A stretch of 64,000 nucleotides of DNA from Cylicocyclus nassatus. Its lineage: Eukaryota > Nematoda > Chromadorea > Rhabditida > Strongylidae. This document shows, in pieces, positions 35,581-47,118 of this stretch (the first letter of the stretch is position 1; the number at the start of each line of letters is the position of its first letter). The stretch lies in assembly GCA_958299035.1 (NCBI GenBank), contig CATQJL010000112.1, positions 82,850,636 through 82,914,635 of the forward strand, in the 5' to 3' direction. The notes below the pieces were generated by a model that was not told the DNA's origin, ran no database searches, and worked only from the letters and a program-made list of their open reading frames with translations. The translations under genes and the position numbers were made by a program.

Positions 35581-35905
35581 CACTCAGCTGTTGTAAACAC
35601 CAGTACCAACTTCTCGTTTATTTTGTTATCTTAAAGCAGGTACGAAGGAAAAGGACATGCGACATCTATATCAAGCCAAGTTTTCAAAAGTTTATTTCAA
35701 TATTTGACATATATGCACATCTTTCGGCCGTTTGCATTCACGCAGAAACCAGTGCGACTGTTCCTCTGTAAAGTCACAATTAGTTATGCAAAATCACTGA
35801 ACTTTTTGTCATGCAGAAGCCCTGTATGTCGTTCCATTCTGAGCCAGCACCTTAGTATCATACTTTAATACAATAAATCTAGCTATGTTTCGATCACCAA
35901 TTACC

Positions 35906-36628
35906 AGGGCTCAGCACAGCTGGCACCGGGTCAAGCTGGATATCGTTTTTAGGGCGGAAAGCAAAGAGGATATCGTTTCTATAGGGGCCGAGGCGGAGAA
36001 CTGCCGCAAAAATGCCGCCGGCATGCCACCGGCATGCCATTGGCAAGCTGTCCATCAGCAAACAAGGGCGTTGTTTTCAGCCAAAACGCAATAATATGAC
36101 ATCAAATTTGGTGTGTGCATGCGCGTTGGTGGACCGGAACTACGGGCCAAAAATTTATGAAAACTTATGTGAATGAAAGCTGTGCCTAACTTTTTTCTGA
36201 ATTAGCTGGCACCGTGCCAGCTGGGTGCCAGCTGAGCTGGCACCGACACTTTGCTCACATAAGTTTTCACACTTTTTTACCTATAATGTATCTACACTGT
36301 AAAAGATTACATACGGAGAAAAAACAGTTTCATAATGTTCTCTTTTCAGCGTTTTATAGCAATTTGAAAACCACTCGGCCCGCTCCGCCGTCGAAAAATC
36401 GGTTTTTTCTGCTTTTCAAGATGTGATTCGACCACTTAAAAAGCTCAGAAAGCTGTGAAAGTTGTTCCATAAAATCAGCATGCATGGAAACCCTATTACA
36501 CACTTTTACATAATCTAAAAATAATGACGGGTCTTCAAAACAGGTCAAAGGGGACTTCGTACGAAATTTTCAATATCAAACGGGACTTCGTTTTTGAATT
36601 TCCCTGGTGCCAGCTCGTGCCGAGCCCT
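35906..36628. repeat. CGGCAC-ended foldback element, copy 3
   Basis: Left AGGGCTCAGCACAGCTGGCA, right TGCCAGCTCGTGCCGAGCCCT. Contains nested palindromes of GCTGGCACCGTGCCAGC type and GCCGGCATGCC repeats, and the GGGGACTTCG subterminal motif of copy 1. Non-coding. Confidence 0.5.
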
Positions 36629-37259
36629 GCCAATTACGATGATCATCTCTGGTTATTGTTGAATTGCAACCAATTTTATATATTTTTGAGGTGCCCACCG
36701 TTATGTTGCTTTGTAATATTTGCTCTAAGTGAGGAAGTCAGGACATTTATTGGTATGCGTGCACTTTGTATAAAAAAAGTTTCAGCCAATCGCATATGGT
36801 TTTGTAGCATAACCAAAAACTGAATATCTTTATGTTACCGTAAAGTGATAAATTCAACAAAAATATTCGTAGTTTACGCTAAAATATAGAGCATACTGAA
36901 TGGCATTACTTACTATACAGTGTCTAAGAAAATACATATTGTCTCTTAATTATCCCTCTTGGATGTCTGTCAAGGTCTCCAATATATCAGCAGTTTATCT
37001 CATCGGGGATATCGTTTATCGCCAGTGATTCTATACCAAGAAATCATAGTCAAAAGTCATTGATTGAATCAGCTTTCCCCAAAAAGAGTTAATTTCATCG
37101 ATTAAATTTGTATTACACAAGAGTTAAACTGTTTGTATGCCACACTCAGATTTTAGGAATTGTTGAGATGTAGAAAGTGCCGTTGCAGTGCATTTAGCGT
37201 AAGCAAATCCGCTTTAACTCAAATAACGCTTCTTCAGCTAAGCTTCCTGTGCGTGTCTT
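36629..37259. other. Unassigned AT-rich stretch
   Basis: No gene or clear repeat seen. Confidence 0.5.
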
Positions 37260-37457
37260 TCATTCCCGAAAAAATTCTAGAACCATACCGATAAAAACAT
37301 TCAAAAACTGGTCCTTTACCCTTCTTATACAATAAGAAACACATGCTCCTTTGGATAATTTTCTGGCAATTGGATACCTGTCGTTCATTTCTCCACACGG
37401 ATTGATCGCTGTGCCAAGATTGAAGAGAAACAGAAAGCCAATAAGGGTCCACTTCAT
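37260..37457 (-). CDS. Small secreted cysteine peptide, family copy 2 (65 aa as read)
   Basis: Start chosen at MKWTLIGFLFLFNLG because CTCTTTTCAG ends one base before the ATG. Signal peptide, then NPC21GEMNDRYPIARKLSKGAC39VSYC43: the same C-x17-C-x3-C spacing and an ARKLSKG segment aligned with VRKLAKK of copy 1. It lacks the QPSTNPRT segment, as does the 50.5 kb copy. After C43-IRR comes AGG|GTAAAG at phase 0, the position of the putative donor in copies 1 and 4. Read straight through, the ORF gains a hydrophobic tail (FLNVFIGMVLEFF) not found in copies 1 and 3, so that tail may be intronic. The upstream flank shares a GTCATATC.GA.TTTGC block with the other copies but is otherwise diverged. 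Confidence 0.5.
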   Translation of the reverse strand: MKWTLIGFLFLFNLGTAINPCGEMNDRYPIARKLSKGACVSYCIRRVKDQFLNVFIGMVLEFFRE

Positions 37458-37609
37458 TCTGAAAAGAGGAAGAAAACTCATCTTAAGCCATTGTTGCAAA
37501 ATCAGTCTATAAGAGAGGTTCTGGCAAACTACTCTGATATGACTACTCTTGTCAAAAAAAAATTCCATGTCACCAGATTGTTACACAGAATCGGAAAAGC
37601 CAGCTAGTC

Positions 37610-39131
37610 TAGAATAAAACGTAAAAACAATTGATCCGTCAGCTAAAAACCCTTACAGCCTGGATTGCTTGACTACTAGGCAAAACAGTTTCAGTATCAC
37701 TATCTGTAACGCTTTCAACCCTAAAGGAAAGAAATTCTTTGAGTAAATATCATGCAGATACAAAAAAACAATTCACCGGAAGTAAGTCATGCCACGCTCC
37801 TAACATATGCCAGTCCTTATCATTCTGGCACGGGTAAATCCAACCTCAAGAGGAAAACTTTGATGAGTTCTATGAGAATAAGAATTATATGAGTAAATTG
37901 TACCCTGAGGTATAGCTCAAGGTAAATTGCATTGCAGTAGGAGTGTAGGATTCACTCTAATCTCATCGTTGTAGTTGGACTGCCCAAAGTTTGCCGAAAA
38001 GAACTCCGGTGTCCAAAACCGCCGAAAGGCATTGCACGCCCAAAAGCGCTACGCGCCAGCCATAAGCTTTTGAAAAATCACTGGAGTCTGCAAGCCTAAG
38101 ATTATTGTCATAATCAAGTTTTCTTTCTATTTTTTCGATACAATTCTTGTACCAGACTTTGGAAGGGGCCATGTAACAGATAGAAAATGTAAAACCAACA
38201 AAGCAGGAACCTTTTGAACTTAAGAGCTAAACTTGTGTAAACTTCTTAGCACACAATGAAAGCGCGTGGTGACTTGGTAAACGGAACCCTTCAAAAATTG
38301 TGTGTCACATGGGTCCACCCGGCTTTCAAAACGCCGGGTGGATCCGAGTTCAGACTGTTGGAAGTTGTGGATTCGTTCGAAAAGTAGATTTGCAAGCCAT
38401 GAATTTCAGCCCAGAAAGACGAAAAAAATCTATCTATCTGTGAAAACGGCGGCAGAGAGGAATGATTGCACAATCGTCGACTTCGACAAGTTTTCAATTA
38501 AGAGGTTGGCAAGACTTTTGTCCGAGGTACAGCTCCCACTGTTTAGTGCAATTATGGCAACTGTCGATCCCTAATGTATACAGAAAATTACCTAAATTTG
38601 CTTTTGTTCTTTCTCAAAGTTTTTCTGCTTCTAGTGTTAACGATCTTACTGCGAAAGCTCGTATGAGTAGCTGTTTACAATTCCCTCGTGATGGTCAGCA
38701 TCGCGCGGTGAGTTTCATAGCCAACATCACGGGAGCATGGGAAATATAAAGGCAAGGTGAGACCAGTGCAAGCCTCTGCGAAGCAGATGTAACTGATAAC
38801 CAGTTAGTTTGATTTCTAGCTAACATGATAAAAAACAAATAAGCATTATGTGCTGATTGAGCAGAATAAGGTAGATACGTATAGTTGTAACCGGGGGTGT
38901 CTAGTGGTATAACGGTGTTAACCGGACCGATAGACAACACGGATTGAACGACTAATAATTTATCTCAGAAAAAAGGCAACAAAAACAAGAAACAAGAATG
39001 CGTATGAACAAGGCTTAACAAGAAACGACGGGCTTTACCCTCTTGACCACTTCGGCAGGCTTACTAGTTAATCTCTATCTAAGGGGGAGGTCCGCCTCTC
39101 TTCGACGGAGTTAGCTCCCGCTAGCGCTTAT
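37610..39131. other. Unassigned stretch with one clean hairpin
   Basis: TCCACCCGGC (38314-38323), 9 nt loop, GCCGGGTGGA (38333-38342) is a perfect 10 bp stem of unknown role. At 38892-38925 GTCTAGTGGTATAACGG resembles a tRNA A box without a matching B box. No gene supported. Confidence 0.5.
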
Positions 39132-39931
39132 TCAGCGCGGACTGAGGCCTCCCCCTGACTCTCGGTAATTATACCCTGCCGAAGGGGTCAAAACGGCTTT
39201 TTTCCCGCCAACACTAAAATCCTGATCTACTCGATCTGACACTCTTCCCCTCCGGGGAGCCGGCGTCCTCGGCGGCGGTGGCGACAGTTCCTGCAGTTCT
39301 GCTCCCGGTGCTCTCCTCCTGATGGTGTCGTACAAATAGCGCGCATAAGCCACTCCACGATAGGTCGAATAAAATTGAAAACTGCATTCTGGCGAGCCTG
39401 CTTCCATAAATATTCTTCCGTCTTCAATTCTCGCTGTCGCTAACGTTATGAGCTGGTCTGGCCCAGCGTATGTCTTCAATGTGGAGTCTAGGAGCGTCCA
39501 AAGTTCCGTCATAACTTTCCAAACATGGGCGTTATTGCTTACTACAGGTGGCCAAACCGATACTATAAGACCTCCCTCCTCTAGATACTTCTTGCACGCC
39601 ACAACTGCTCCAGTAATGCCTCGTCTTCTCTTCTGGTGTCTATTGGCCAGACAATAATCCATACGCGAAAAGTCTTCAATTTCTCAAGCTCTTCCTTCAG
39701 CTGGCTATACTGTACAATTACTTTGGTCATTACACCGCATCTTATTCCATCCCTTTCCAGTGCTGCTGCGCACTTAGGCGCCAGAAACGCCACTGGGCCT
39801 TCCTTCCTTGGTCTTTGACTCTTTTCCGTCAAAGCCATCTCCAACTTCACCGCTTTCAGCGCTTCGTCATACATCTTCTGGACATCATAGCTTCTTACGG
39901 GTGCATGCTTCTTGACTCCGCTTTTGATACT
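39132..39931 (-). pseudogene. Unidentified ORF, frameshifted and cut by the RTE insertion
   Basis: Open from the RTE tail (about 39931) through SIKSGVKKHAPVRSYDVQK, MYDEALKAVKLEMALTEKSQ and KTFRVWIIVWPIDTRR. Near 39620-39632 a one-base frameshift moves the frame to GITGAVVACKKYLEEGGLIV and SVWPPVVSNNAHVWKVMTEL, ending with a Pro-rich SPPPPRTPAPRRGR region and a stop at 39132. Codon usage and hydrophobic pattern look coding. I do not recognise the family: it may be an ORF of another retroelement or a nematode-specific gene. The 5' part is missing because the retrotransposon interrupts it. Confidence 0.5.
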
Positions 39932-40667
39932 TACTTAGATACTTACTTAGATACTTAGATGGCCCGGCTTCACGTGACGTGCGGGCCCCAGCTCAGAAGT
40001 TCCCATATCTCCCTGTCCCTCGCTTCTGACATCCAAGATCTTCTTGGCTGACGTCGGTGGCTGCGTCCACGAGTTCCAGGTGCAAAAATCGTATCCAGCT
40101 GATTTCTCAGCTGGTCCATCCGTTCCACGAACACGTCTGCCCATCTCGTTGGTGGTCTTCCTCGGGGACGTTTTGCTTCGCGAGAAATCCACTCCGACGT
40201 TCTTAATGTCCATCTGTCGTCTGTTCTTCTCATGATGTGACCGGCCCATCGATGCTTCGCTTTCGCAACGTAATCCGCTGGGTCACGAAGACGGGACATT
40301 CTCCTCATATCCGTACTGCGAAGTCCGACGAGATGTTGTTTGTGTCGGGTCATCTTCAGAAGACTACGCTCTAGCGCTCTGTGGGTGGTCCTTAAAGCTT
40401 TCGAAGTGGCGACGGTGTCAGCCCAAGTCTCAGCTGCGTAACAGAGCGCCGGGAGAACGGTTGAGTCGAACAGGTGGGCACGAAGCTCCGGGTCCGTCAG
40501 TTGGTCGGTGGCTTCCTTCAGAGGCCCGAAGGCGGCCCAGACTGCTCTTCTTCTCCTGTTAAGTTCTTCCCTCAAGTCGTTCTCCATGTTCATCGAACGT
40601 CCGAGATACACGTAAGAAGACGTCTCCGTGATAGGGGTGCCTTCCAATTCCATTTCTGCATCTTCGC
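39932..40667 (-). mobile_element. RTE-clade non-LTR retrotransposon, 3' end
   Basis: Minus-strand coding from the gap edge (40667) to the stop at 39970. It reads EDAEMELEGTPITETSSYVY, YLGRSMNMENDLREELNRRR, AVWAAFGPLK, LRAHLFDSTVLPALCYAAET, KHRWAGHIMRRTDDRW, KRPRGRPPTRWADVF and ARDREIWELLSWGPHVT. This is the C-terminal region that follows the reverse transcriptase domain of RTE elements, which carry endonuclease and reverse transcriptase in one ORF. The 3' UTR is only ~16 nt and is followed by ATCTAAGT-type short repeats (39929-39960), the usual RTE microsatellite tail. The reverse transcriptase and endonuclease parts would lie in or beyond the 500-N gap, so activity cannot be judged. No stop or frameshift is visible in the part present. 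Confidence 0.5.
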
Positions 40668-41167
40668 NNNNNNNNNNNNNNNNNNNNNNNNNNNNNNNNN
40701 NNNNNNNNNNNNNNNNNNNNNNNNNNNNNNNNNNNNNNNNNNNNNNNNNNNNNNNNNNNNNNNNNNNNNNNNNNNNNNNNNNNNNNNNNNNNNNNNNNNN
40801 NNNNNNNNNNNNNNNNNNNNNNNNNNNNNNNNNNNNNNNNNNNNNNNNNNNNNNNNNNNNNNNNNNNNNNNNNNNNNNNNNNNNNNNNNNNNNNNNNNNN
40901 NNNNNNNNNNNNNNNNNNNNNNNNNNNNNNNNNNNNNNNNNNNNNNNNNNNNNNNNNNNNNNNNNNNNNNNNNNNNNNNNNNNNNNNNNNNNNNNNNNNN
41001 NNNNNNNNNNNNNNNNNNNNNNNNNNNNNNNNNNNNNNNNNNNNNNNNNNNNNNNNNNNNNNNNNNNNNNNNNNNNNNNNNNNNNNNNNNNNNNNNNNNN
41101 NNNNNNNNNNNNNNNNNNNNNNNNNNNNNNNNNNNNNNNNNNNNNNNNNNNNNNNNNNNNNNNNNNN
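40668..41167. other. Assembly gap (exactly 500 N)
   Basis: Run of 500 N; the round number suggests a placeholder rather than a measured size. It cuts the RTE element. ORFs spanning it are artefacts. Confidence 0.5.
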
Positions 41168-41267
41168 TTTATACATATTATATATTATATATTATATATT
41201 ATATAATTATAATATATATATTATATAATATATATTATATATTATACTATATATATATATTATATAT

Positions 41268-41309
<42 letters not shown>

Positions 41310-41338
41310 ATATATTATATATAATATATATAATATAT
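41168..41338. repeat. AT/TATA microsatellite
   Basis: About 170 bp of ATATTATATA-type dinucleotide-rich sequence at the gap edge, a likely cause of assembly failure. Confidence 0.5.
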
Positions 41339-41905
41339 GCACAAACACATAATATCATAACTCCACGAAAATGCAGGCTGAAAATCAATCATGTCGAAAC
41401 TTTTGATTCAAAGCTAATGGTCTTGAGATGGTCACTGTGATTTGTGAAAATCGAGAACTTGTTTTATAATATAAAAGTCCTGAAGTGCTAGCTCAGGATG
41501 ATATTATAGGCTACCTTAATTTCCAGGGTGTAAGGCGCACCCTATATAAGGGGCACCCGCCGCAGCGAACATAGCGCGAAAACGCTTTCTAAACGATTGC
41601 GCTTCAAATAGAAAGCTGAAAATGAGTGTGCTTTAGTCATTCTCCATTGCTCATGAATCATGCCTTCTGGTATTTTTTCTGTTCTTCTCATTGTTCAGAG
41701 TTTATACTTTGAAATCATTTCTACAGGTGGGAGGATGATTTTCTCAATGGTGTTTATGATGTCTAGATGATTCTTTCGCTACCAACGATGTTACTACCTG
41801 ATGGGTAGAAGGGTTGCTGTTGGCTGCTTGAGCTGCGCATCGCGAAAGTCATCATACATTAGTCCGCACGCGGTGAAAGCTACTGCGCCGTATACCCCCG
41901 GATAT

Positions 41906-42048
41906 TAGGGTATAAGCTCATGCAAGACGAAGACGGTCGGTTCGATGTGTGACGTGGTTGTGACGCGGCTGTGAGCGGCTTTGACGCAGCTGTGTCGCAG
42001 CCGCGTTGCACATCGACCGACCCGCCTTCGTCTTGCAGGAGCTTATAG
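41906..42048. repeat. Hairpin MITE inserted in the left arm only
   Basis: TATAAGCTCATGCAAGACGA on the left mirrors TCGTCTTGCAGGAGCTTATA on the right, with GGTCGGTTCGATGTGTGACG/CGTTGCACATCGACCGACC inside. The corresponding right-arm sequence (about 49330) reads straight across from ATATCCGG to the TATAG block without it. Confidence 0.5.
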
Positions 42049-42141
42049 TTAAAATGTATTCTATAGGTGCTAGATTTGCAGGGGCGGAAGCCGCACGGTT
42101 TCCTGCTTTTCCCTTTTTTAAATAGGCGCAACGATTTATTA

Positions 42142-42810
42142 TAAGAGTGTCCCAAAAAATGTGCCTACTGTTTGATTGTGGATACTCGTAATGAAGTCTT
42201 TCAAGAAACTTTGAGTACCGTTTAGAGCTGGCTTTAAATTAGGTTTGCAGTATGAAGCGCGTCATCGATTGCTTTTCATTACTGCAGGATTACGGTAGGT
42301 ATTTCAAAGAGAGTTTCGAGCGATGAAAGGCCATATTTTTTCTCTGAATGAAAACAAAACAGTTTGAAAATTTTCACACTGGGCTAGTTAGAGTTGCTGA
42401 TTCTAAGTGTGAAGTTCGCAACTTATTATAATGCTTAATTTACATGTTAATCGAGGTAAACGTACCGGTCGTTTTCCCAATGTTTCCATAAATTGAGGGG
42501 TTATACCGTTTGGAAAGCTTCGCAATCTTGTTAACTGAGTATTGAACTCAGCGTCTATGGAAACCCTACTGCACACTTTTTCACATTTTTTAAAAAAATT
42601 CTACGGCAGCTTTTCTCACAGTGACACTATATGCTTGAGATTTCCACTGTAATCCTACAGTAATGAAGAGCGATAGGCAATTCGCTCCATACTGGAAATT
42701 TAAGTTGGAGCCAGTTCTACAAATTGATACCCAAAGCTTCTCGAAAGACTCGATTAGAAGAGAGTTTTTAACAATAAAAAAGTGGGCACATTTTTTGGGA
42801 TACCCTGTAT
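42142..42810. repeat. ~670 bp foldback MITE, ends TACAGGGTATCCCAAAA, copy 1
   Basis: Left AGAGTGTCCCAAAAAATGTG, right CACATTTTTTGGGATACCCTGTA. Long inner arms include AATCCTACAGTAATGAAGAG and its inverse. Tc1/mariner-like ends (inference). Copy 2 is 48566-49238 in opposite orientation. Confidence 0.5.
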
Positions 42811-42821
42811 ATACATACATA

Positions 42822-43514
42822 TTAGGTTAAACCGAAAGTTCTGTCGCACTATTTTCAAAAAATCGTAACTTCTTCCTGTCACGACAATCTTGCATGGAAA
42901 AAGGACTAAAAAGTGTAACTATGTACTTTTTAATGACACTTTGCTGCCTCTCCTCTAGGCTCTGACGGCACAGATAAAAATGGAAAAAGGAAATCACTTC
43001 AAATTCGGAAGTATGAGGCAAGCCCATTAAAAATTCTGAAACTATACCATAAAATCCAAAACAGCCAGTATCCTAGACTTTTTGAGAACAAGATTCGCGC
43101 TGAGCTGTTCTTTGAAAAGTTATAATATATGAGAGAAAGTGGCGAAAAATCAATTTCCTTAAGAAACCGATTTTTTTGGCATTTTTTCTTAAAAATCATA
43201 ACCTTTTTGAAAAGAGCTCGATCCTCGCGAATCTTGCTAACCTAAAAAGAAGGGTTGAAAACCTAGGTTACTGGCTCTTTTGGCCTTTATTGCACAGTTG
43301 GGATTTCTAACGGTCTTGCCTCAAAATTCCGAAATTAAACTAATATCCTTTTTACAACTTCATCTATACAATCAAAGCATGGGAGAGAGAATGCAAGGTG
43401 TCATTATAAAGCACATGAGTTGCTCTTCCTAGTACTTTTGTTGTGAAAAATTGTCGTGACAAGAAGAAGTTACGATTTTTTGAAAAGTGCGACAGAACTT
43501 TCGGGCTAACCGAA
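42822..43514. repeat. Mariner-like MITE, ATTAGGTT..ACCGAAAGTTCTGTCGCAC ends
   Basis: Left TTAGGTTAAACCGAAAGTTC, right GAACTTTCGGGCTAACCGAA. The arms extend through TCGTAACTTCTTCCTGTCACGAC. TTAGGTTGG-type ends resemble mariner TIRs. No transposase inside. Confidence 0.5.
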
Positions 43515-43530
43515 TATATGTACGTCTATC

Positions 43531-44030
43531 AGGTTGGCCCGAAAGTTCTGTCGCATCATTTTCAAAAATTTATAACGTCTGAGTTTTACAACCAATTCGC
43601 TTGCTTTCATTTTCGTTTGAAAGAGCAAATCATTCTCTTCATAGCGGTGTCTTAGTGGCTTCCTAATGGGCATACATTGCATAGTTAAAAGCGGTAGAGG
43701 AAAACTACTCAAATTTTGAATTTTCTATGCAGGGTCGTATATAATAAAACTAAAATCTGAAACCTGCAGTAAAAATCGGAGCAGTCAGTATTATAGGTTC
43801 TATAATCAGCTCTTTTCAACTGCAAAGCTTGTGCTGCTTGAGCGTGTCTACGACAAGTTATGATTTCCCTGAAAAATGCCAAGATAAAGCAAATTCGCCT
43901 TTTTGTATTGCTTGCTCGAAAAACATAACTTTTCGTAAACACGCTTAATCAGCACAAGCTTTGCACTGTTGAGCTGGCTATAAAACCTATGATAGCAACT
44001 GCTCCGATTTTTACTGCAGTTCCAGAATTT
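43531..44030. repeat. Mariner-like MITE, truncated
   Basis: Starts AGGTTGGCCCGAAAGTTCTG; its other end is deleted. The intact inverse copy is 47119-47786. Inside are paired CTTGTGCTG and GCGTGTCTACGA.AAGTTATG blocks. Confidence 0.5.
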
Positions 44031-44850
44031 AAATTCTGAGGGATTAAGCTATATAATAACCTTTTTGCGGTGAAAACAGAGCTGATACAGGCAAAGTTTG
44101 AAATTTAGCGCACTATTCTTTCTTAATTGCTAGCCATCAGAAAAATGGCGCAAGTGCATGTATAAACATCCGATGTGGTGTATATGCTTAAGAAAGTGGG
44201 AATGCAGAGTTGTTTTGAACTGAGACATGATGTATTGTTTTTCGGAAATTCGGAAATCTTTTTATTTTGGCTTGGAACTTATTACGGATTAAGCCTGGTG
44301 CAAACTTTTAAAAACCATCTTGTAGAGCTTACTTTGATCTGTCGAAAGGTACCGCATTATATTAGGAGTTCAAAAAGAACTGATTTATGTCGCTGAAAAG
44401 TAGGTATGAAAACACCTATGGGATAAATTGTTAGTATATCAGATATTCGTATCATATCCATGATTAGCATGTCAATTAACCCCTGTAGACAAAGTGTGAG
44501 CGAAATCTGAAGATTCAAGATACTAGGCTACCTAAATGAAATGGTCAAATTCCAACATGGTTAACTTTGTTTCAAGGGTGAATTAGCTATACGTTTTTGC
44601 ACTCAAGACAAAGAACTATTCCTTCTTTGTCTACCTCAGGAATCCCGCTTCAGAAGACCTGCAAACTGTGGAATGAGAAGCCAACCAAAATCTCGTTTTT
44701 CCCATTTTATGCTTTTGATCGCTGTGCTTTCACCAAATATTACTTAGAGCTGAGAACACAAATCAGGCTCCACACAATCCTATGGAATCTACAAGGTTTA
44801 GGCTATCGGTTCATATAAATATTGTCCGCTAAAAATGTTTTTTGATATAG

Positions 44851-44922
44851 TTAATGGGGTGCGGCACACCCCCTGCTGCGGCTGCCGCAGCTTTTAAGGG
44901 GGTGTGCCGCACCTCCTTAACT
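44851..44922. repeat. GC-rich hairpin (GGTGCGGCACACCCCCT)
   Basis: GGTGCGGCACACCCCCT pairs with AGGGGGTGTGCCGCACC around a GCTGCGGCTGCCGCAGC inner stem. Nearly perfect stem of about 30 bp. Confidence 0.5.
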
Positions 44923-45390
44923 TGCCTTCAAAATCCAGAAAGCGCTCCATTGCTGGTATGAGTAGTGAGCACATAGCTTCTTCTTGCTACATTGGAAATT
45001 TAAAGCCGAACGCCCAACCCTTAAGAAAATTGTGGCCCTTTTAATATGTCCATTCAGATCAAAATCAGCCGTCAAATTACGTGTGATTGTATAGTGCAGT
45101 CACAGAAAATCGGGCGTACAGCTCTCAGAAATCTGAAAACTCTCTAGAAAAAGATGGTGTCCTCCAGAATGTCACACTTTGAGGTCCAGAGGTTAAGAGG
45201 AGGAAGAAGGGGTCGTTTGAGGGCTTTCATGGGAGGGAGGGGGTTTCGAAAGACCTGTGCCTGACCTCTTTCTCAACTCTGGTAATGCTATCTTAGGTAT
45301 ATAGTTCAGGAGGGGGGGTCTTATTAAAACAGCAATCAGGGGTGGGGGGTCATAAGCAGCGACGTGTGCCACACCTCTTGCTTGACCCTG

Positions 45391-45582
45391 GTTGAAATCA
45401 ACATAATCGCTTCCCTAACAAGGCTGACCAAACCGATGCGTGCTGGGTCTTCACTTCGGGAGCAAAGGCATTTTCTGTGGCGAAAATTCTGTCGAAATCG
45501 AGATTTCCACCGTTTTTCATGAAAATTGTGGGGGGAAAACAAAATTTTTCGCTCCAAATACTGATGAGCCACAGAGAGAGCG
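45391..45582 (-). repeat. Dispersed 190 bp repeat, copy 2
   Basis: Inverse of 24349-24535, sharing CTTCCCTAACAAGGCTGACC and CCGATGCGTGCTGGGTCTTC. Confidence 0.5.
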
Positions 45583-45632
45583 TGGCGATTGTTTGAAGAA
45601 AGCGAAAAACTTTCGGGACGACTTAATATTAT

Positions 45633-46270
45633 ATTGGGTTGTACCGAAAGTTCGTTCGCACCATTTTCAAAAATTCATAACCCTTTAAATTTCCAACAAA
45701 TTTGTACGGTCAAAATTTTGCTTAAGAGAGGAACTCATGCTCTTTACAAATATGCCTTAATTATTTGTTAGTGCATACAAATGAATAGGAGCTCAAAACC
45801 AAAATCACTCAAAATTTGAATTTTTCATGTAGGATCAATCGGAAACTTGCAGTAAAAAAAGTATTAAAGTCTGAGAGAGTCAGTAAGTCTGAAAAAGTAT
45901 TCAGCTCCCAGACTTTGTCCCACCCTGTATTTTGGTAATTTTCAGGGAAATCGTAACTTTTCATAGAGACGCTCATTCAGCGCAAACTCGCATTGTTAGA
46001 AAGAGCTGGTAAAAGAACCTACAGTACCGGCTGCTCCAATTTGTTGCAAGTTTCCGATTCTTTATGACCCTACACGAAAAATTCAAATTTTGAGTGATTT
46101 TGTTTTTGAGCTTCTATTCCTTCATCTGTGTACATTAACAAATAATTCGGACACATTTGCAAAGAGCATGAGTTCCTTCCTTACGCAAAATTTTCATGCA
46201 AATTTGTTGGGAGTTTAAAGAGTTATGAATTTTCGGAAATGGTGTGAACGAACTTTCGGACCAACCTAAT
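45633..46270. repeat. Complete mariner-like MITE with ~120 bp arms
   Basis: Left TTGGGTTGTACCGAAAGTTC, right GAACTTTCGGACCAACCTAA. Arms continue through GTTCGCACCATTTTCAAAAA. Two more paired blocks inside; no ORF for a transposase. Confidence 0.5.
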
Positions 46271-46299
46271 ATCTCCTTTAAAACCTATTTGATCCTTTA

Positions 46300-46590
46300 C
46301 TGCAGTTTCAGGCAAAGAAAGGGAATAATTCCGTGGCCCAAAACAAGCAGCAAAAGAACCAAGCGTTCAGGACAATCGTGAAATTCTCGTTTATTATATT
46401 CCTGAAAGCAGACATTACGATGACATAGAACACTGAGATATGTGGATCAATCCAAGTCCAAAGTTCTTAGAGGAAATAGATACACCTGCACCCCTTTTGC
46501 ACTCCTTCTTTCAAGCAAGAGCCGAAGCCTCCCTAAAAAAGTCATAATAGTTGTGCAAACTTTCTTCTAGAAGGTATAACAATATGTTGT
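46300..46590 (+). repeat. Dispersed ~300 bp repeat, copy 2
   Basis: Direct copy of 23319-23620: TTTACTGCAGTTTCAGGCAA, GCAGACATTACGATG and CCTAAAAAAGTCATA. Confidence 0.5.
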
Positions 46591-47118
46591 AATATATGTA
46601 CAGTAGTATTATGCAGTAGTATGATATACTAACAATTTATCCCATGGGTGCTTTCATACCTACTTTTCAGCGACTTAAATCAGTTCTTTTTGATTCTAAT
46701 AGAATGCGGTACCATTCGACAGATCAAAGTAAGCTCTACAAGATGGTTTTTGAAAGTTTGCACCAGGCTTAATCCGTAATAAGTTCCAAGCCAAAATAAA
46801 AAGATTTGCGAATTTCCGAAAAACAATGCATCATGTCTCAGTTCAAAACAACTCTGCATTCCCACTTTCTTAAGCATATACTCCACATCGGATACATGCA
46901 CTTGTCCATTTTTCTGATGGCTAGCAATTAAGAAATGAATAGTGCGCTCAAATTTCGAACTTTGCCTGTATGAGTTCAGTTTTCCCCGCAAAAAGGTTAT
47001 TATATAGCTTAATCCCTTAGAATTACTGCCACAAATTTGCAGCCTACTAGGTCCCCTAATTCTAAGGAACATCGAATTTAATGTCCTAATATGAAAAGCC
47101 TTATGGGACAACCTAATA

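Larger units (their letters stand above)
41429..44441 (+). repeat. Left arm of large inverted duplication
   Basis: Pairs with the reverse complement of 46622-49797. Matching blocks in order: CACTGTGATT.GTGAA, AAGTCCTGAAGTGCTA, GGTGTAAGGCGCACC, CGATGTTACTAC, the 42.14 kb MITE, two mariner-like elements, GTGGGAATGCAGAGTTGTTT and GGGATAAATTGTTAGTATAT. Arms are clearly diverged but collinear. The left arm has a hairpin insertion (41906-42048) and a ~230 bp deletion near 44030. Confidence 0.5.
44442..46621. other. Spacer between the arms of the inverted duplication
   Basis: Contains a hairpin at 44851-44922, the inverted copy of the 24.35 kb repeat (45391-45582), a complete mariner-like MITE (45633-46270) and the 46300-46590 dispersed repeat. 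No gene supported. Confidence 0.5.

Noticed and set aside
38314..38342. Terminator-like hairpin (10 bp stem)
   Set aside because: Intrinsic terminators are a bacterial feature; there is no gene or U-tract context here.
38892..38950. tRNA or tRNA-derived SINE
   Set aside because: An A-box-like GTCTAGTGGTATAACGG is present, but no properly spaced B box or cloverleaf could be formed; GTTCAATCC is on the wrong strand.
40474..41310. Long ORFs (190-278 codons) around 40.5-41.3 kb
   Set aside because: They run through the 500-N gap and into the AT microsatellite; no real coding content.
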